Positions 1 through 13,328 of a stretch of DNA of 64,000 bases are shown piece after piece. Position 1 is the stretch's first letter; the number at the start of each line of letters is the position of its first letter. A program made the position numbers and the translations under genes. Source of the DNA: Trichuris trichiura. Taxonomy: Eukaryota > Nematoda > Enoplea > Trichinellida > Trichuridae. Below the pieces are notes generated by a model. It made no database searches. It saw nothing but the letters and a program-made list of their open reading frames with translations, and was not told the DNA's origin. The stretch covers positions 372,001 to 436,000 of the forward strand of contig JBAJFE010000034.1 of assembly GCA_037903355.1 (NCBI GenBank), written 5' to 3'.

Positions 1-3000
1 TTATGCAAATTCGCAATAAGCTGTCACCCTGTAAACGACCAACCAGATGCAGAGCAAAACGTATTCGTAAATGAACAGCAAAGATTACAAGGCGCAATTA
101 TGTTTAACGCTTTTCCAAAATTGCTTATCCATGTCTGGTTATCTGTTGCGGCTAATATAAGTAATCATAGCAACAAACCGTAACGTTTCGTGTCCAAGTT
201 TAAAATTTTTGCTCTTCGGTGCAACTAATCCATTAAAAACAAGAATTTCAAAACTCAACATTGTACTTCATTCTAGGAACATTATAGGAAAATGGCTTTT
301 GTCACGAAAAACGTAGTCTCACGTTAGCGTATCGCTAAAACTAATCTAATCGTAAGTTTAGTTCTAACATTAACAGGTTGACAGAAACATTCCCCGTTCA
401 CTGTGCCCAAGTAAACGGTTTGTATTGTCAATATTGCCGTCATGCACCTATTTCCAATTACGTTGCGAAAGTGCAGAAAGCTTTGGAAATAATATTACTT
501 AATCACTGAGATACATTTTCGAGCATTTATGAATAGTACAATTAAACCAGCTTTACAGCTGCCATGATTTTCAATGGAGCACGCGGTAGCTTCGGGCTTA
601 CCTCTCGGTAGTTGCCAATTCGCCGGCGAACGTCTTACGGACCAACTATGGAGTTAACAATCGATACAGCTGGAAGTGCCTGACGGATGATTCGTTCTCA
701 AAAGTCAGTTAATCAACCAAGGCATAATCATCTCTAACAGTCGAGTGCTGACATACAATACATACACTTTCCCATAGCAAAGCAGACAGCTATTTGTGCA
801 ACCCCTTATAAGTTAATGTGCTTTCGCAATATTATCTTATCGTTTATCATTAAAAGTACCGATTCGTAGAAAACTCTATTAAGACGACTGCATGGACACA
901 AGCGTTAAAGCTAGCGACCTGAGCCTTTTCATCTCGCTGACTATTGCACCGGAGCATCATTCCAAAAGGTTTGAATTCAAGAGCTCAGTAGTCATCTGCT
1001 CTTTTGTTAACAGCTGCTGACTCATTCCTTGGTAGAATTAGAGATACGTGGAAATAGAATTTCATTATAAGACCCTCAGTCTTTGAGGTTAAACATGGGT
1101 CACATTTTTGCATACAAAAAAATCGTCGGCTGAAGCGCTCCCAAATTGCAGACCTGCAAGGCATTACGGATGCCGATCAATATTTTCATCATTTTGTGCC
1201 TTTTCTTTCTTAAAACAACATAGTTTCAACAACGGACAATATTTTAAGTAATACAAACAACGAATGAAAAGTTATTCTCTAACGGGCTTAAGCAACACGT
1301 GACGCTGTTGCTTCTCGCTTCGAGATTCTTAAAGAAAAGAATCACTTCAGATGAACGCTAAGCATCGCAATAAGATTCAGCGCCATTCCGAGCAAACACC
1401 ATACATTCAGAAATGTTCAGAGCTTGGCTGCGGACTCGCCGAAAAATAATTGTGATACCACAGTAAATAAAGTTTTCCGTCATTGGTCCCTTGAACAACT
1501 GCCCGTCGTTACCTCGACCGTAATCAAGACGTGACGTCGGGTTGCGTTAACAGGCCCCCACCACATTCGCTTGCCGTGTACAGTCTAGATCTACTTCGAT
1601 TCAAGCATGCACAGTAGTCCTTCCTCCGTTATGCCTTTCCAGTCGCCCAACCGTAGGGTGCATGTGACCATGAAATTTAATACTGAATATAAGTTCGTAA
1701 GTTATGAAGCAACTGCATAGCAGTAGTGGAGCGTACCTCAAATCGCGTATCATTGTAACATTGCTAGGCGTTATGGTTCGCTATTTTCAATAGAAGTTTG
1801 CCGCACCGCACGATACTGCTGCCTGTAACGACACCCAAGAGCAAAGAATGCCATAAAACATTTTACTTCATTCACATGGCTCAGGAGCGGCGAGGGTTCA
1901 CTGGTGCAGCTGCCGAGAAAGCGATCTCCCTCAAGATCTTTTGGAAGGAATCAACCACGGGCTTCCTTCAATACCATGTGAGTTCTCATAGGTAGGACAC
2001 AAGCACGGTTCCGTCTGCGCCATACCAAAGTTTACTTCCTCATTTCGCCTGCGCTCACGATGGTTCCGCAGTTGGCATGTGGACACATGTTGCCCTGCCC
2101 ACGTAGTCGACGGAGTGGTTTACAAGGTCTTCCTCATACAAACTGCGGTACCCTCGCCATTCGCCAGAAATGATCGTCTTTCCCTGCCAGATACACCTAC
2201 TTAAGGCCGCATAGTTCGGATGCTGCGCTTTTTCACGGGAACGAAGAAACATCCACCGTCTCCGCAGTACACCCCATCGAGGATCCACTGCCGCGGGTAA
2301 ATGTGGGCGCAGTTGGGCTTTCTCTTAGAGAAGAGATAAACTCTCGTCAACCTCCCCAGTTTGATGAAGTTTTATTAGCAATGGGTTTTCCAGTTATGAT
2401 TTTATTGCAACCGCATTCATGCTCATCTTCCGTTTAATGATGGCATTCTTCCCCATCCCTAAAATCCAGTCGATGGCAGACTAACGGCATGGAACGACTG
2501 ACTATGGCTGTACTTAACTCATTCATGCCGAATCGCCCTAACACGAGTTCTTGCCTCCAGCAATCAACTAACTAGACAGCCCTGCTCAGGGAACAGTGAC
2601 ATATTCCGCTCTCATAGAACCGGTCTTTATCACTTTTACCTTCAAACCACGCTCCCTCATGGACAAGTGCTCAGCCCGCTACCGTACCTTACACGACATA
2701 ACTACGTCAGACTCCAGCTGTGTTCCATATCCCCTAATCGCACGACTTTAGTGCAATGGGAGCACCTCTCTTGGTGCAGCAGCCGATTTTCACGAAAGAA
2801 AAACACCGCAGTGCCTTCATTCTTCACTTTCAGGAACAACTCGTGTAATTTCATAGTATACGGCAAAATTGACTTGAACCCACCAAACGCAAAAATAGTA
2901 GTATCCTTCTTCTGACATGTAGTCCTGATCATGCTGATTCGACTCACGACACAAAGCCTACAGTGACATCCATGAAGCTGTTTGGTCTGAATGATGGACA

Positions 3001-4274
3001 TCCGCTAATATTCCCAAAATCTCATTTCAGTCAGTCGACCGCACCGTTCCCTTTCGATCGGTTGGAGATAACAAGATGGTTGTTTGGCTGACGGATTCAA
3101 ATTAGACCCAAAGTTTTAGTTTGGCTTTCACGAGAACCGTCGATCATCCCTTGTATTGGCAAACCAGCCTGGAAGGGAACTATGCTTTTCTATTCACAAA
3201 AAGATGAAGTTTGAAATGCAGTGTCTTATTCAACTGCTTAGTAACAAATAGGATCAGATTACCACGCACTTCCATCGTATGACAGGGAATTTCCACCAAA
3301 CAAATGAAATAGAACAACAGAGCTGAGTTTCATTGCCATTTAAGGAAGCATACATGGCACGAGCAGAAACTAACGTGCATGCTTTATCGTAATGCATAAA
3401 ATAACCGTTATTCAGTTCCTCAATCAAAGCTAATGTCTTGAAGGCGTTTAATAGATTGCAGCATTTGGCCTGCTTAAGCTAGACCCATATTCTTCTGTTT
3501 AAGGATGTGAACAGTCAGTAAAAAAGGTTCAATGCAAAAGACTACAGAGCGCAGCTCTCTGGTACACTCACAGCTAAGAAGTGTACATTAGACAATGATA
3601 AACAAAGTGAGGTAGTCTTGTTCACATACTACAGTCAAAAACGAGCAACCCTTGTTATACATATTATTTCGTCTGATCTTTACACTGCATTCGCAATTAC
3701 CAACCTCCACGAAAAGGACAGAGAGTTCAAAGCTTGATAAACTGAAAACGTCAGTACCATAGATGAAGAAGGATTCAACTGTGTTGATTCTACATTTCAC
3801 CATCCTTTATTTTGTGCTCATAGAGTATTGCAATTGTTTCATCTTAGCCGGCATGGCAAGTCCACGTATACTCGTCAAACAAGTATCATCGCCGGAGCAG
3901 AACACCAGCGATCTACCAAAGGCATCTACAATGCTGAACAAACATATATAACATGCAACTGGTTCGTACTTACAGTTCTTGCACCTTCAACGCAGTCGCT
4001 GCTTCAAGGCCACGCCCAATCGTTTTCAAGAGATGAATAGTACTGCAAAACAATTTTTAAATCAGGTGACGCTTACAGAGGCGGACTACAAGTCTGGCAT
4101 GCCGTCGAAAATGGGGAATATTTTAATTCTATTTTTTTACGAACATCTTAAAGCAACATAAAGTAATTTTTAGCAAACTAACAATTGAAATCTATGCTTA
4201 ATTTACACTGAATGTTATTAGAAAAAGCGTTTAACAGAAAACGTACTCACTGATGTTAGGTGAATATAAAGGCT
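1..4274. other. Region without recognised genes
   Basis: Only short open frames (all under 100 codons) occur here and none resembles a known protein or has a convincing set of splice sites. I saw no tRNA, no rRNA and no repeat shared with the rest of the window. It may be intergenic DNA or a large intron of a gene outside the window. Confidence 0.5.
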
Positions 4275-4358
4275 AACGCTTACTTTCTGATTGAAAAAAT
4301 GTCTTTATTACGGATTGTCTCCCGTTGTGAAAATAACAAAGAGATCTTAACACTTCTT

Positions 4359-4397
4359 CCGGAGCTTTCGGGTTCTTTCGCGACCCGTCTTCAGCGG
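4359..4397 (-). ncRNA. Hammerhead-ribozyme-like motif, family 2, left arm
   Basis: Mirror image of the motif at 4423-4461 in the other arm of the palindrome: box CTGAAGA, stem II of GGGTC type, box GAAA, then AGCTC and CGG. Being the exact reverse complement, it has the same predicted fold on the minus strand. Confidence 0.6.
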
Positions 4398-4422
4398 TGA
4401 AATTATGTGTCACATAATTTCA

Positions 4423-4461
4423 CCGCTGAAGACGGGTCGCGAAAGAACCCGAAAGCTCCGG
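4423..4461 (+). ncRNA. Hammerhead-ribozyme-like motif, family 2, right arm
   Basis: The parts appear in hammerhead order: CCG (stem I strand), CTGAAGA, one extra C, GGGTC with a loop and a pairing strand, GAAA, then AGCTC followed by CGG. CCG and CGG can form stem I. AGCT is self-complementary, so stem III would form between two molecules. The predicted cut lies after the C of AGCTC. Activity is inferred from the motif only. Confidence 0.65.
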
Positions 4462-5181
4462 AAGAAGTGTTAAGATCTCTTTGTTATTTTCACAACGGGA
4501 GACAATCCGTAATAAAGACATTTTTTCAATATGAAAACTCACACTCCCGTACAAAAACATCATGTTTTCAACGCTTACTTTCTAAGACCTTGTTAAGTGA
4601 CAGCGTCTACTAAGATGCCAAAATCAGTTAACATTCATTGCTCCAGCCGGGAAGTACAAAAACAAATATGTATTAAGAAGAAGCACTATTCAGACTGTGC
4701 ACGTTGCCTAGAAAGTAGCCCACATTCTTACCCGTAACAGCGACAACCTGTTTTTAAAATTTTCTTTATCGCAGGAGAAAATTTGTTAATAAGTACAGTA
4801 AATAAGATCAGCATGTATTCGCTAATAAGTTTGTATCATTCTTTCAAATTCGTCTTCCAGTTGTTACGCGGTATTTACCTGCTAATATAGAGAGAAACGT
4901 TACTATGCGACACGCCTGCGACTAGACATGTACTGATTCTACACCCTTTTATATTCTGGAATGTTTCATAACTTGTTTACGAATCTTCAACGAGTAATGC
5001 TAATAAAAAAGCTTTAGAACGTTTTCGATCCCACCTTCGGTGTCGACCATGAATAACTGAATCATGGAGCTCCTGGAAGCAATGTCGTTTTTTAGTAGTA
5101 ATGAAGGACATCCCCTTACATAGGTTGTAAAATTTCAACAGGCTTTAGCGGGAGTGGTTTTCAAAAGTTCACTTTTATAAT

Positions 5182-5440
5182 TCCGCGCACTTCATGGAAT
5201 AGGGTGACGGCGCTGCAGGCTTCGGATCTTGTCTCCTAGGCGCCTCACCGTCATACTGTAAATTAGCCGGCTATCCTGTCCTGCCCTTGCCTAAGCCTGA
5301 GCTTAAATATAAAGCTTATTTCTTAGCTAAGCTTTAGTTAAGGGCAAGTAAGGGTGACTTGCATGCTCTCCAGTAAAGGCACAACAAGTTAAGGGCATGC
5401 TTGCTAGAAAGGAACCTGCATTTCTCAGACGGTGTGGCGG
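5182..5440 (-). repeat. Dispersed repeat, copy 1
   Basis: The end of this stretch, read on the minus strand, begins TGAGAAATGCAGGTTC and continues with AAGCATGC. Similar starts occur at 19391 and 52663. A second shared block (TTTAAGCTCAGG followed by AGGCAA) is found here and near 52789-52808. This suggests a short non-coding transposon family with three copies in the window. The borders are approximate. Confidence 0.4.
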
Positions 5441-8400
5441 CTAAGAGACTAGATCTAACCGCTTTAAAAAAGGTCAATACCTGAACTCAAAACCCATTTA
5501 TGTTTCATATGCAGCATGAGAAAGTAGCAAACAGACAGTTTTAATTTATACTTCATTCATCGGCAAAATTTTTCAAAGCAGGACAACGTGACTTGGCTGG
5601 TTTGGATATCGTATTCTCCTTAATCAGAAAGTTGAAAATGTTTGAACGTTGACGATTCTATCGCTCTGAGTGGCTTAAACCCCGTTCAAGTCCCTTCGTC
5701 GCGTCAAATCGTCCAGATGAAACCAGTCTAGGTCAATCTGGGCTATATTCAGTATTTTTGCTCTGCAAAACTTTTGCGCGCACACAGTTAACCTTAAACG
5801 AGTTCTGTCGCCGTTAACGAATTGATTTTCCCCACTTGGCTCCAACAGACAACTTTTACAGCAATGCCGTTTTGCTGACTGAATGGCTTGAGGACTTTAC
5901 GTAACCCGATATAGCTTTAAGGTAAGCATGGAAATGTCTTTCAAGTCTTACACCACACGGTGAAAGCTCCTGCTCACGTTTATGAAGTCTTTTGCTTTAT
6001 TACAAGTGCCGTGAACAAACCACGGGATTGATCGATAAAGTATAAACTGTTAGACTAAAGGAACGCATTCTTCATAACCTGAGAATTTTGGTTTAGAAAA
6101 CGGTGAAGGTGCGTTTCAGTATGACGGAAGATGGCTTGATTTCTTTGAAGAAATCAACTTTGTATTCTTTCCCTGTTGCGGGTTTGATACCTGACAACAA
6201 GAGAAAGTGAATGCAAGAGGAGCAGACTTTGCGTGGATGAGATTATGCTTCTAGCTACGAGTACTGTAACATAGCGTAGAATCATCATTTCCTGTATTGT
6301 TCTCACGCATAAAAGATTTCTGTATGAAGTAATTTGATGCTAACCCTGTGTGCCGAACATTGTGCTCTCTGAACCTTTTGCTTATGACCTCACTTCGAAG
6401 CTCGCCAAAATTTTACACCTTGGCATACTTCAGCTGCAAAAAACCAGAATAGAAGAATACCTGTACTACAAATAAAATGTTCACTAATTATTAGATGTTC
6501 TAACTCAACAGTCTGTTGTTACCAAAATGATCATACTGCAAATCGGATTTTTCATAACAGAGCTTCTTGAAGTGCGCCCAAGCCCAATTCCGCTATTTTT
6601 CAGTTTTTGATTGTTTCAAGGTGCCAAGAAAACGGCTTTGTCATCAGCACGATTATTTTTACTTCGTGGAGAAATAACTAGTGGGAGCTTCCTCAGATCA
6701 CGTTCTATAAGGGGATATTTTTAGCTCAAATAACATTTTTAAGCACCGTTCAGTCATAACCTTTTCAGAAAAGAAGTTGTCGTTTTTTCAACAGATCTGA
6801 CGGCGATCATCTACGTTAGCAGAGTTTAATGTATGCAGCGAAGGCTGCTACTACAAAGCAAGAACAGCAGCTGCGCATTTGAATAAATCGCAAAGTACCC
6901 AGAAAGAAAGACATCAGCAAAAGCTGTAAATTTTTTTCCCAGAATATCGAAGGTACTCTGCTGAAATTGATTTCACATGGAAATTAAACCTGCGAAGGTT
7001 GCTTTCAGGCAGTTGCCTTTGCAGTCATCTTCCTGCTGAATGAATTGTCTGCTGTTGCAAGACAGCCAGCCTGAATCATTTATTTAAACAAAAACAAATG
7101 AGCACATCGAATCTTTTCTGAGACAGCCTGATCAAACATTTTGGCAACAGAACAGAGCAGGTTAATCATTTAAGTCTAAGAGGAGTAATCCGCTGGAATG
7201 TAAGACCTTGCTGAGGAAACAGACTTTGTCTATGCGGAGTGCTTCATTTGTTTGACTGTTCACATGCGTCAATCCAATCGCCGTAAACGTCTATCGGTTC
7301 ACTTAGATAGTTGATGACTGTTTGAAAGTCCTCCATGCATATTCGACATTTTATCATAGCTATGCTGTGCTCCCTGTCCCTAAAAGATTCATTACTTGAA
7401 AAAAATGGCAATCACCAAGCACCACCTTGACATTCAGTGCCTTTCAAAAAAACTGTTTACATTCTCACTAAAACGAATGTTACCCAGAAAACACTAATTC
7501 TAACATAACGAAGGCGCGCGTAGCTCAGGTAGCACTTACATAGTGACTTCGCAGGTCTTTTCATGATTGCAAAACGGGCAGTCAAACAACGTATCCAGTG
7601 GCTGAATATTCTTAAACGCTTGAGTCAATTTTCGCTTAGCCTTTCGTCTACCCATCACCTAGTGTAATTGTATAGTACTGAATGACAGTCCAAAACATCG
7701 TAAGCTACGTTAGATAATCAGGCGCAAACAATTCGTGTTCCACAGATTCGCTAAAATGGTTTTGCTGAAATTTTTCTTTTCAAAGAATTGTAGCCTGGCT
7801 GTTCCTCTGCCTTCACCTAAATCATGTAAATACCACAAAACAGCCTTAACAGCGTGCAGCTTAAAGACTGTTTTCATTTGAAAACTAATGTTAATAATTG
7901 CTGAACGTACTTCTTACCCAGTTAGACAATGTTAAAAATAAGCATTAGAAATAGGTGACCAGGAACCCACAGGAAAAGGTATTCATCAGAACAGCCTTTC
8001 CAAGCAGGATGCTTAGCCTCAGAGGGCAATGCAATTAATAGGCAGTCTTGGAAATTTCCAATAAACCAGCTCCCGCTTACTTTCCTATATTACAGTGTTT
8101 GCAGTAGAGGATCAAACTCTTGGAAAGCTCTTCTTCACTGCTTCACCTAAGCTGGAATTGCTTTTCAAGAATATGAAGGGCAAATACTCAATTGAACAAA
8201 CGCCTGGGTTATTATATAGTGCAAAACGCGGTTTGTCCAAATGATACTGAGGCTTGAAACTTTCAACTTTGGGAATGCTACAGCGTTATTGATTTCTCAG
8301 TCTTTTGTGAGGTGCACAACAACAGGTGATTAAAGGCGATCAGACAATTCAAGTTGTTGAGGCTAATACTGAGGTCAGCGTTTCGAAGGACGTAGTTTTA

Positions 8401-8689
8401 TGCTTTTTTAGAAGACAATCCCACAATGGCGCAAATGCACTGAGCAAATTCAACACAGGCATGCTAAAGAAATAATAGACACAATGATTAGTAAGGAAGT
8501 GACCAATAAGCCTATTGCCGCAGCGACTGTACGTGTCATCTGCATTAGTGTTTACCCAACCTGGATGAGCTGCAGATATTTCTGTGTTAAAGTAAGACTC
8601 CACACGGAAGGGTGGCTGTTCAGTTTGAATATGGATGAAGCGCTAACTGGGCCCTATATAAGAGCTTCGCTGTGTCGAATACTTTGTTC

Positions 8690-8916
8690 GAGCAACTGCC
8701 GCGCCAAAGGGACTGCTGTTCGTCGGACTGCTTAACTGGATTGCTATAGTCACGATAGCCTTCTGCAGTTACTGCCTGAAATAATGAGCAATCATAAATG
8801 TGGAAGCGAGAAATGATACCAGCAAAAGTAATACGAGTAACCAAAGGCTCAGATGTATATTAGCATCTGCCACGCTGAAGAGACAACTGTTCGTCGGACT
8901 GTTTAACTGGATTGCT
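8690..8916 (+). repeat. Direct repeat pair, 171 bp apart
   Basis: The 30 bases at 8716-8745 recur at 8887-8916 with one difference, and weaker similarity reaches about 25 bp upstream of both. In one frame both encode LFVGL(L/F)NWIA, a short hydrophobic stretch, but neither lies in a convincing open frame. Probably an old tandem duplication. Confidence 0.5.
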
Positions 8917-9452
8917 TATGGATTACGACGGTCGCGCAGAGGTAGCTCGTCAGTCTGTATCATTCATCGTCCAAACACAACCAAAGGTCATTACACCACT
9001 TGACTCTGCCGAAGAAATGCCGCTGATAAGTTAAGCTTTTCTCTCATCAGGGATGGTATGCTGCCCATGCCTGCCATAAATAGGAATGTGGGCTCGCACA
9101 GTGTCTACGGCTGGTTTTCAGCTGCGCAATAATAGCGAAGTGCAGTAAAACGAAGTATACCCGTAACAAGAAAGTTGGTAATAAAAAAAAATGCCTGAGG
9201 ACTTTGCTATTATCATATAAGCAAAGAAGTACAGCTGTTAATAGAAATGCATGTCAGCTGTGAGAGACTTGCAAGAATTGGTGTGCAGATTCAAAATACT
9301 CTTCCTTGGCACAGAGGGAACGTAATGGAATAAACAGTAAGCGCATCATGATTAATGACCTATTAAGGCGCACCGTCAGTAACCAGATCATCGATCATGA
9401 CAATGTCAGCGTTGCCACAGGTGGTCTGGCGGAGGGTAGAAAAGTTAAAATA

Positions 9453-12115
9453 CAGGTGGCCCTCGTTATACGCGAACAATTCGTCCAAGATTTTGAGAAT
9501 TTTACCGCGCAAAACGAATTTCGCGTTATATAGGGTACCCTATGAAAAAGGGCTAAATGCGTTATATAGGGTACCCTATGCGCATTTCGTCCTGTCCCCT
9601 TGAATTCCTTCCGGAACGATTATCATCATACCTAGTTATCCTTTGAAGCTTGGTACTACGGAATCTAGCTACGAGATAATGACATCAAAGAGACTGCGCT
9701 TGTCCAATGGGGTTAGGCATCAGAGTCCAGGATGTTAGATAGAAGAAAGCGTAAAAGTAAAATGCTCTTTTCTTAAACGCCTTGGAAACACCTTGCTTTA
9801 ATGAGCTAAACGATGTACTGGTGCGCATAACAGGTACAGAGCAGGGGAAATAAAAAATACATACACGTATTTAAGCAGGAATAGTGAACACCACACAGAA
9901 CCCATCTACATAGAACAAAACGTCTACGACAGAAACGTTTGGGGCATCACGAATCAATTTACGCACTTTCTGTAGGTGCGCGGAAATTCCCAAAAGAACG
10001 GCCGGTTTTACGGTTTCTTGAACTTGTTGGTTGCAGAGCCTCTTGCCTTAAAGTGTTAGACTTCCCAGCTGCCGGAGCTTTATTTAAAAACATTGTTATA
10101 GGGAGCTGTATCTGCCTTTTCTTCGCTTCATAGAAAAAATCTTGCAGCGGCTTCAACGTAGCCGTTATTCCTCGTGTAAGCATAGTGCCACGTTCCATGG
10201 ACAGATCGTATTCAACAATCATATCCTTCAGGATTTGCGCTTGTGGAAAATACTGGCAAGCTTTTGCAGCGTCCAATCCGAGGGTGTTTAAGCTTCTTTA
10301 TCTTCCATGACGTCGTCGTCGTCGTCGTCACTGCCATTAGGTGATTGCATCAGTTCCTCGAGTTCCTCGCTGGTGAACGGTTCTCCACAATCTTCTATGT
10401 GCTCCCTGATATCATCTTCTATCATGTCAGAGAAACCCTCCCCTCCCAACTCTTTGGCAATATTCACTATGCCCATGACTTCCTCATCGATAGCACCTAA
10501 GTCGTCGCATTTACTGACTGCGTCTCTCCACAACCGCTTCCAGCAACCGCTGACTGTTCTAGGCTTTATCTCGTGTACTGCCTCCGCAATGTGGAAGATA
10601 GCGTCTGCAATTGAGAAACGTTTCCACAGGCTGGTAGGTCGCAATCAGGATTAGCATGGAGGGTATCACGAAGCTTTCCAAATACGAGACGTGTATAAGT
10701 AGCCTTAACGCATCTTATGACGCCCTGATCCAGTGGCTGTAGTAGTGATGTCGAGTTAGCGGGCAAGAATTTTACCTCGACGTTCTCATTAGCAAAGCAA
10801 AGGGATTGCGGGTGACCAGGAGCATTATCAATTACGAGGAGGACCTTGAAAGCCATCCCCTTGCTTTCCAAGTATTTTTTCGCTTCAGGAATGAAGCACT
10901 GGTTAAACCACTCCGTAAAGAGGGTAACCGTCATCCACGCTTTCTTGTTGTGCTGCCAGAAAACCGGTAGGCAGTCCAGGTTCTTCTTTCTGAGCGGCTG
11001 AGGGTTACGAGTCCGGTATACAACGCCAGGCTTAATCACGTGCCCTGCAGCGTTGCCACAGAGCACAAGAGTGAATCGATCTTTCAGTGGCTTGAATCCC
11101 GGAGCTTGCTTTGCGCTCTTGTGGATGTACGTGCGCTTTGGCATTTGCTTCCAGAATAATGCTGTCTCGTCACAATTGAAAATTTGTTCTGGGAGATAAC
11201 CTTTTTGGTCCACCAACTCTTTAAATTCCTTCGGGAACGTCGAGGCAGCTACGAAATCAGCCGATGCCGTTTCCCCAGTGATCTTTAAGTTCTTTAGGTT
11301 GAAGCGCTTCACGTATTTTGCCAGCTATCCTTTGCTAGCAGTAAACCTTTTTCTCTCGTTCTCTGCAACCACGCCAGAGAAGTGCTCGTATAAGCTCAGC
11401 GCTTTTTCCCGAATAACTTTCCCGTCGACAGGGACATTCTTCTGCGACATGTCCTCTATCCAAATGCTTAGCGCTTTTTCGGCTTTCACGAGGACTTTGT
11501 TGCGAACTACAACAGCTCTTTTCGCCAGTGAAGGGTCGGGATGCACGCTTGCTCGAATGTCAACTTCCTTCTGTTTTATCGTACGAATGGTGGATTCATT
11601 CTTTCCAATCCTGCGGCCCACTTCGGTAAATGACAATCCGCTTTTCAAAAGATCTAGGACTTCTACTTTCTCATGAAGAGTAAGGACGCTACGTTGTTTC
11701 TTAGCCCTAGAGGAACCGCTCTGTTCACTTAGTTGCCTTCTGTCAGCCATCCTCCTATGCGACACCAGTTAAACGACGCGAAAGTTCAGACTCACCAGGC
11801 TAAAGGGAAACTGATGTTTGCACACGGCGAATGAAATCAACAACGCGCACGAAGCAATAACGAACAATCAGAAAAATGACAAGCCTTCATTAGCACTGTG
11901 CACGGTTAGAGAGCATTGTAGGAAGAAAAAGTCTTTCGCGCCCGGGAAGACGATCACGCTGTTGCTCAAGCAGGCAACGACATTGCTGCAATTATAATGC
12001 TAGCCAGCGATGCGCGTGTTTTTGCAAAAAAGATGACATCACTATTTCACGCCGGACGACTCGCGTTGTATAGAATCTCGCGGATAAAAAGTCCGCGTAT
12101 AACAAGGGCCACCTG
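9453..12115 (-). mobile_element. Tigger/pogo DNA transposon, full length, decayed
   Basis: Terminal inverted repeats of Tigger type (CAGGTGGCCCTCGTTATAC at the left, its near complement at the right) enclose 2.66 kb. TA dinucleotides flank the element at 9451-9452 and 12116-12117, as expected for the Tc1/mariner/pogo superfamily. The transposase runs on the minus strand and is broken (separate entry). The right end touches a second Tigger with only one TA between them. Confidence 0.9.
9959..11765 (-). pseudogene. Tigger transposase, broken
   Basis: The N-terminal part (11765-11325) has a CENP-B/psq type helix-turn-helix region (HEKVEVLDLLKSG...IGKNESTIRTI). The DDE catalytic part (11312-10566) keeps all three acidic motifs: FNCDETALFW, VIDNAPGHP and STSLLQPLDQGVI. 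A TGG-to-TAG change at 11325-11327 stops the frame between the two parts; the frame then continues unchanged. Near 10640 a frameshift leads into the C-terminal part (10644-10288), which has an acidic stretch coded by repeated GAC triplets. A stop and another frame change follow before the end near 9959. With one stop and at least two frame changes it cannot make active transposase. Confidence 0.88.
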
Positions 12116-12204
12116 TACAGTCGGCCCTCGTTAACCGCGGGGTTCTATACAACGCGGTTCGTCCGGCGTGAAATAGTGGCATCATCTTTTGCACGGCCTT
12201 ACCC

Positions 12205-12720
12205 GAGATAAAGCCTAGAACAGTCAATGGTTGCTGGTTTGTGGGGAGACGCAATCAGTGAATGAGAAGACTTACGTGCCATCGATGAGGAGGTCACGGA
12301 CATAGTGAATTTTGACAACGAGTTGAGAGGTGAGGGTTTCTCCGACACGGTAGAAGAAGATATCAGAGGGCGCATGGAAGATTATGGAAAACCGTTCGCC
12401 AACGAGGAACTTGAAGAACTGATGCAATCACCTACGAGCAGCGACGACGACGTTATGGAAGATCCAGGAGCTTAAACACCCTCAGATTGAACGCTGCAAA
12501 AGCTTGCCAGTATTTTCCAGCAAGTGCAGGTCCAAAAGAATACGATTGCTGACAACGATCTATCCTTGGAGCATGGCATCATGGTTCTACGAAAAAACAC
12601 GGTTTCGTTGAAAGCCGCTACAAGACTTATTCGATAAAGCGAAGAAAAGACAGATACAGCTTCCTATAACAATGTTTTTAAGTAAAACTCCAGCAGCTGC
12701 GAAGACTAACATTTTAAAGC
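12205..12720 (+). pseudogene. Tigger transposase C-terminal remnant
   Basis: Read on the plus strand this matches the C-terminal third of the transposase in the neighbouring element: AIDEEV, GEGFSD, EELEELMQSPTSSDDDVMED, TLQKLASIF and DLSLEHGIM can be followed with stops and frame changes between them. It lacks the DDE core and is a dead fragment. Confidence 0.75.
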
Positions 12721-13328
12721 GAAACGTTTCGCTACTGATAAGTTCAGGAAGCCCTAGGACTGGCCGTTCTCCAGGACAGCTGCGCCCATCTACAGAAAAT
12801 GGGTAAAATGATTCATGATGACCCAAACGTTTCTGCCGTAGACGTTTTGTTCTATGTCGATGTGTTCTGCGTGATGTTCACTATTTCTGCTTAAGTGCGC
12901 GTATGTATTTTATATTTCCCCTGCTCTGTATCCATTCCGCGGACCAGTACATCGCTTAGTTCATTAAAGCAAAGCGATTCCCAGGCGTTTAAGGAAAGAG
13001 CATCTTGCTTTCATCCTTTCTTGTATCTAACGGCCTGAACTGTGACGGCTGGCCGCATTGCACAAGCGCAGTCTCACTGATGTCTTTATCGCGTAACTGG
13101 ATTCCGTAGTACCAAGCTTCGAAGGATCACCAGGTATGATAACCGTTCCGGAAGAAACTCAGCGGGACAGGACGAAATACGCGGCTAGAATATAAGCTAT
13201 TTGGCCTTTTTCATAGGGTGAACAAGAAATGTACATGGATTTTTCCCGTTTTTATTTGCCCATAAAACGAGTCAAAAAGTGAAAAAACTTTAATGTCGTT
13301 CAAAGGCATAAAACCAAACAAACGTCTG

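Larger units (their letters stand above)
4275..4583 (+). mobile_element. Palindromic mini-retroelement with two hammerhead-like motifs and 14-nt target-site duplication
   Basis: The direct repeat AACGCTTACTTTCT flanks the insert at 4275-4288 and 4570-4583. Inside, 4290-4530 is a near-perfect palindrome centred on base 4410, with arms of 120 bp. Each arm carries one hammerhead-like motif, one per strand. The right side ends in a 39-nt tail (4531-4569) that is not part of the palindrome and contains TCCCGTAC. There is no reading frame for a reverse transcriptase, so the element is non-autonomous. Its right half and tail resemble the insert at 46060-46273. Palindromes of this size are often lost in cloning, so the perfect arms suggest a recent insertion. 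The link to Penelope-like elements is inferred from the other families in this window. Confidence 0.85.
4584..9450. other. Region without recognised genes
   Basis: No open frame longer than about 85 codons and no protein family recognised. It contains a dispersed repeat (about 5182-5440) and a pair of 30-bp direct repeats near 8.7-8.9 kb, listed separately. The rest shows nothing I can name. Confidence 0.5.

Noticed and set aside
5640..5700. GTTCAAGTCCC, a B-box-like string
   Set aside because: No A-box or cloverleaf can be built around it.
7512..7580. tRNA-like start (GCGCGTAGCTCAGGTAGC)
   Set aside because: Looks like an acceptor and D-arm, but no T-arm (GTTCRANNC) or closing acceptor strand follows.
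8620..9003. Short frames with hydrophobic LFVGLFNWIA
   Set aside because: No splice sites or start fit a gene; explained as a direct DNA repeat.
10307..10654. Ser-rich 115-codon plus-strand frame
   Set aside because: Shadow of the acidic C-terminal end of the Tigger transposase on the other strand.
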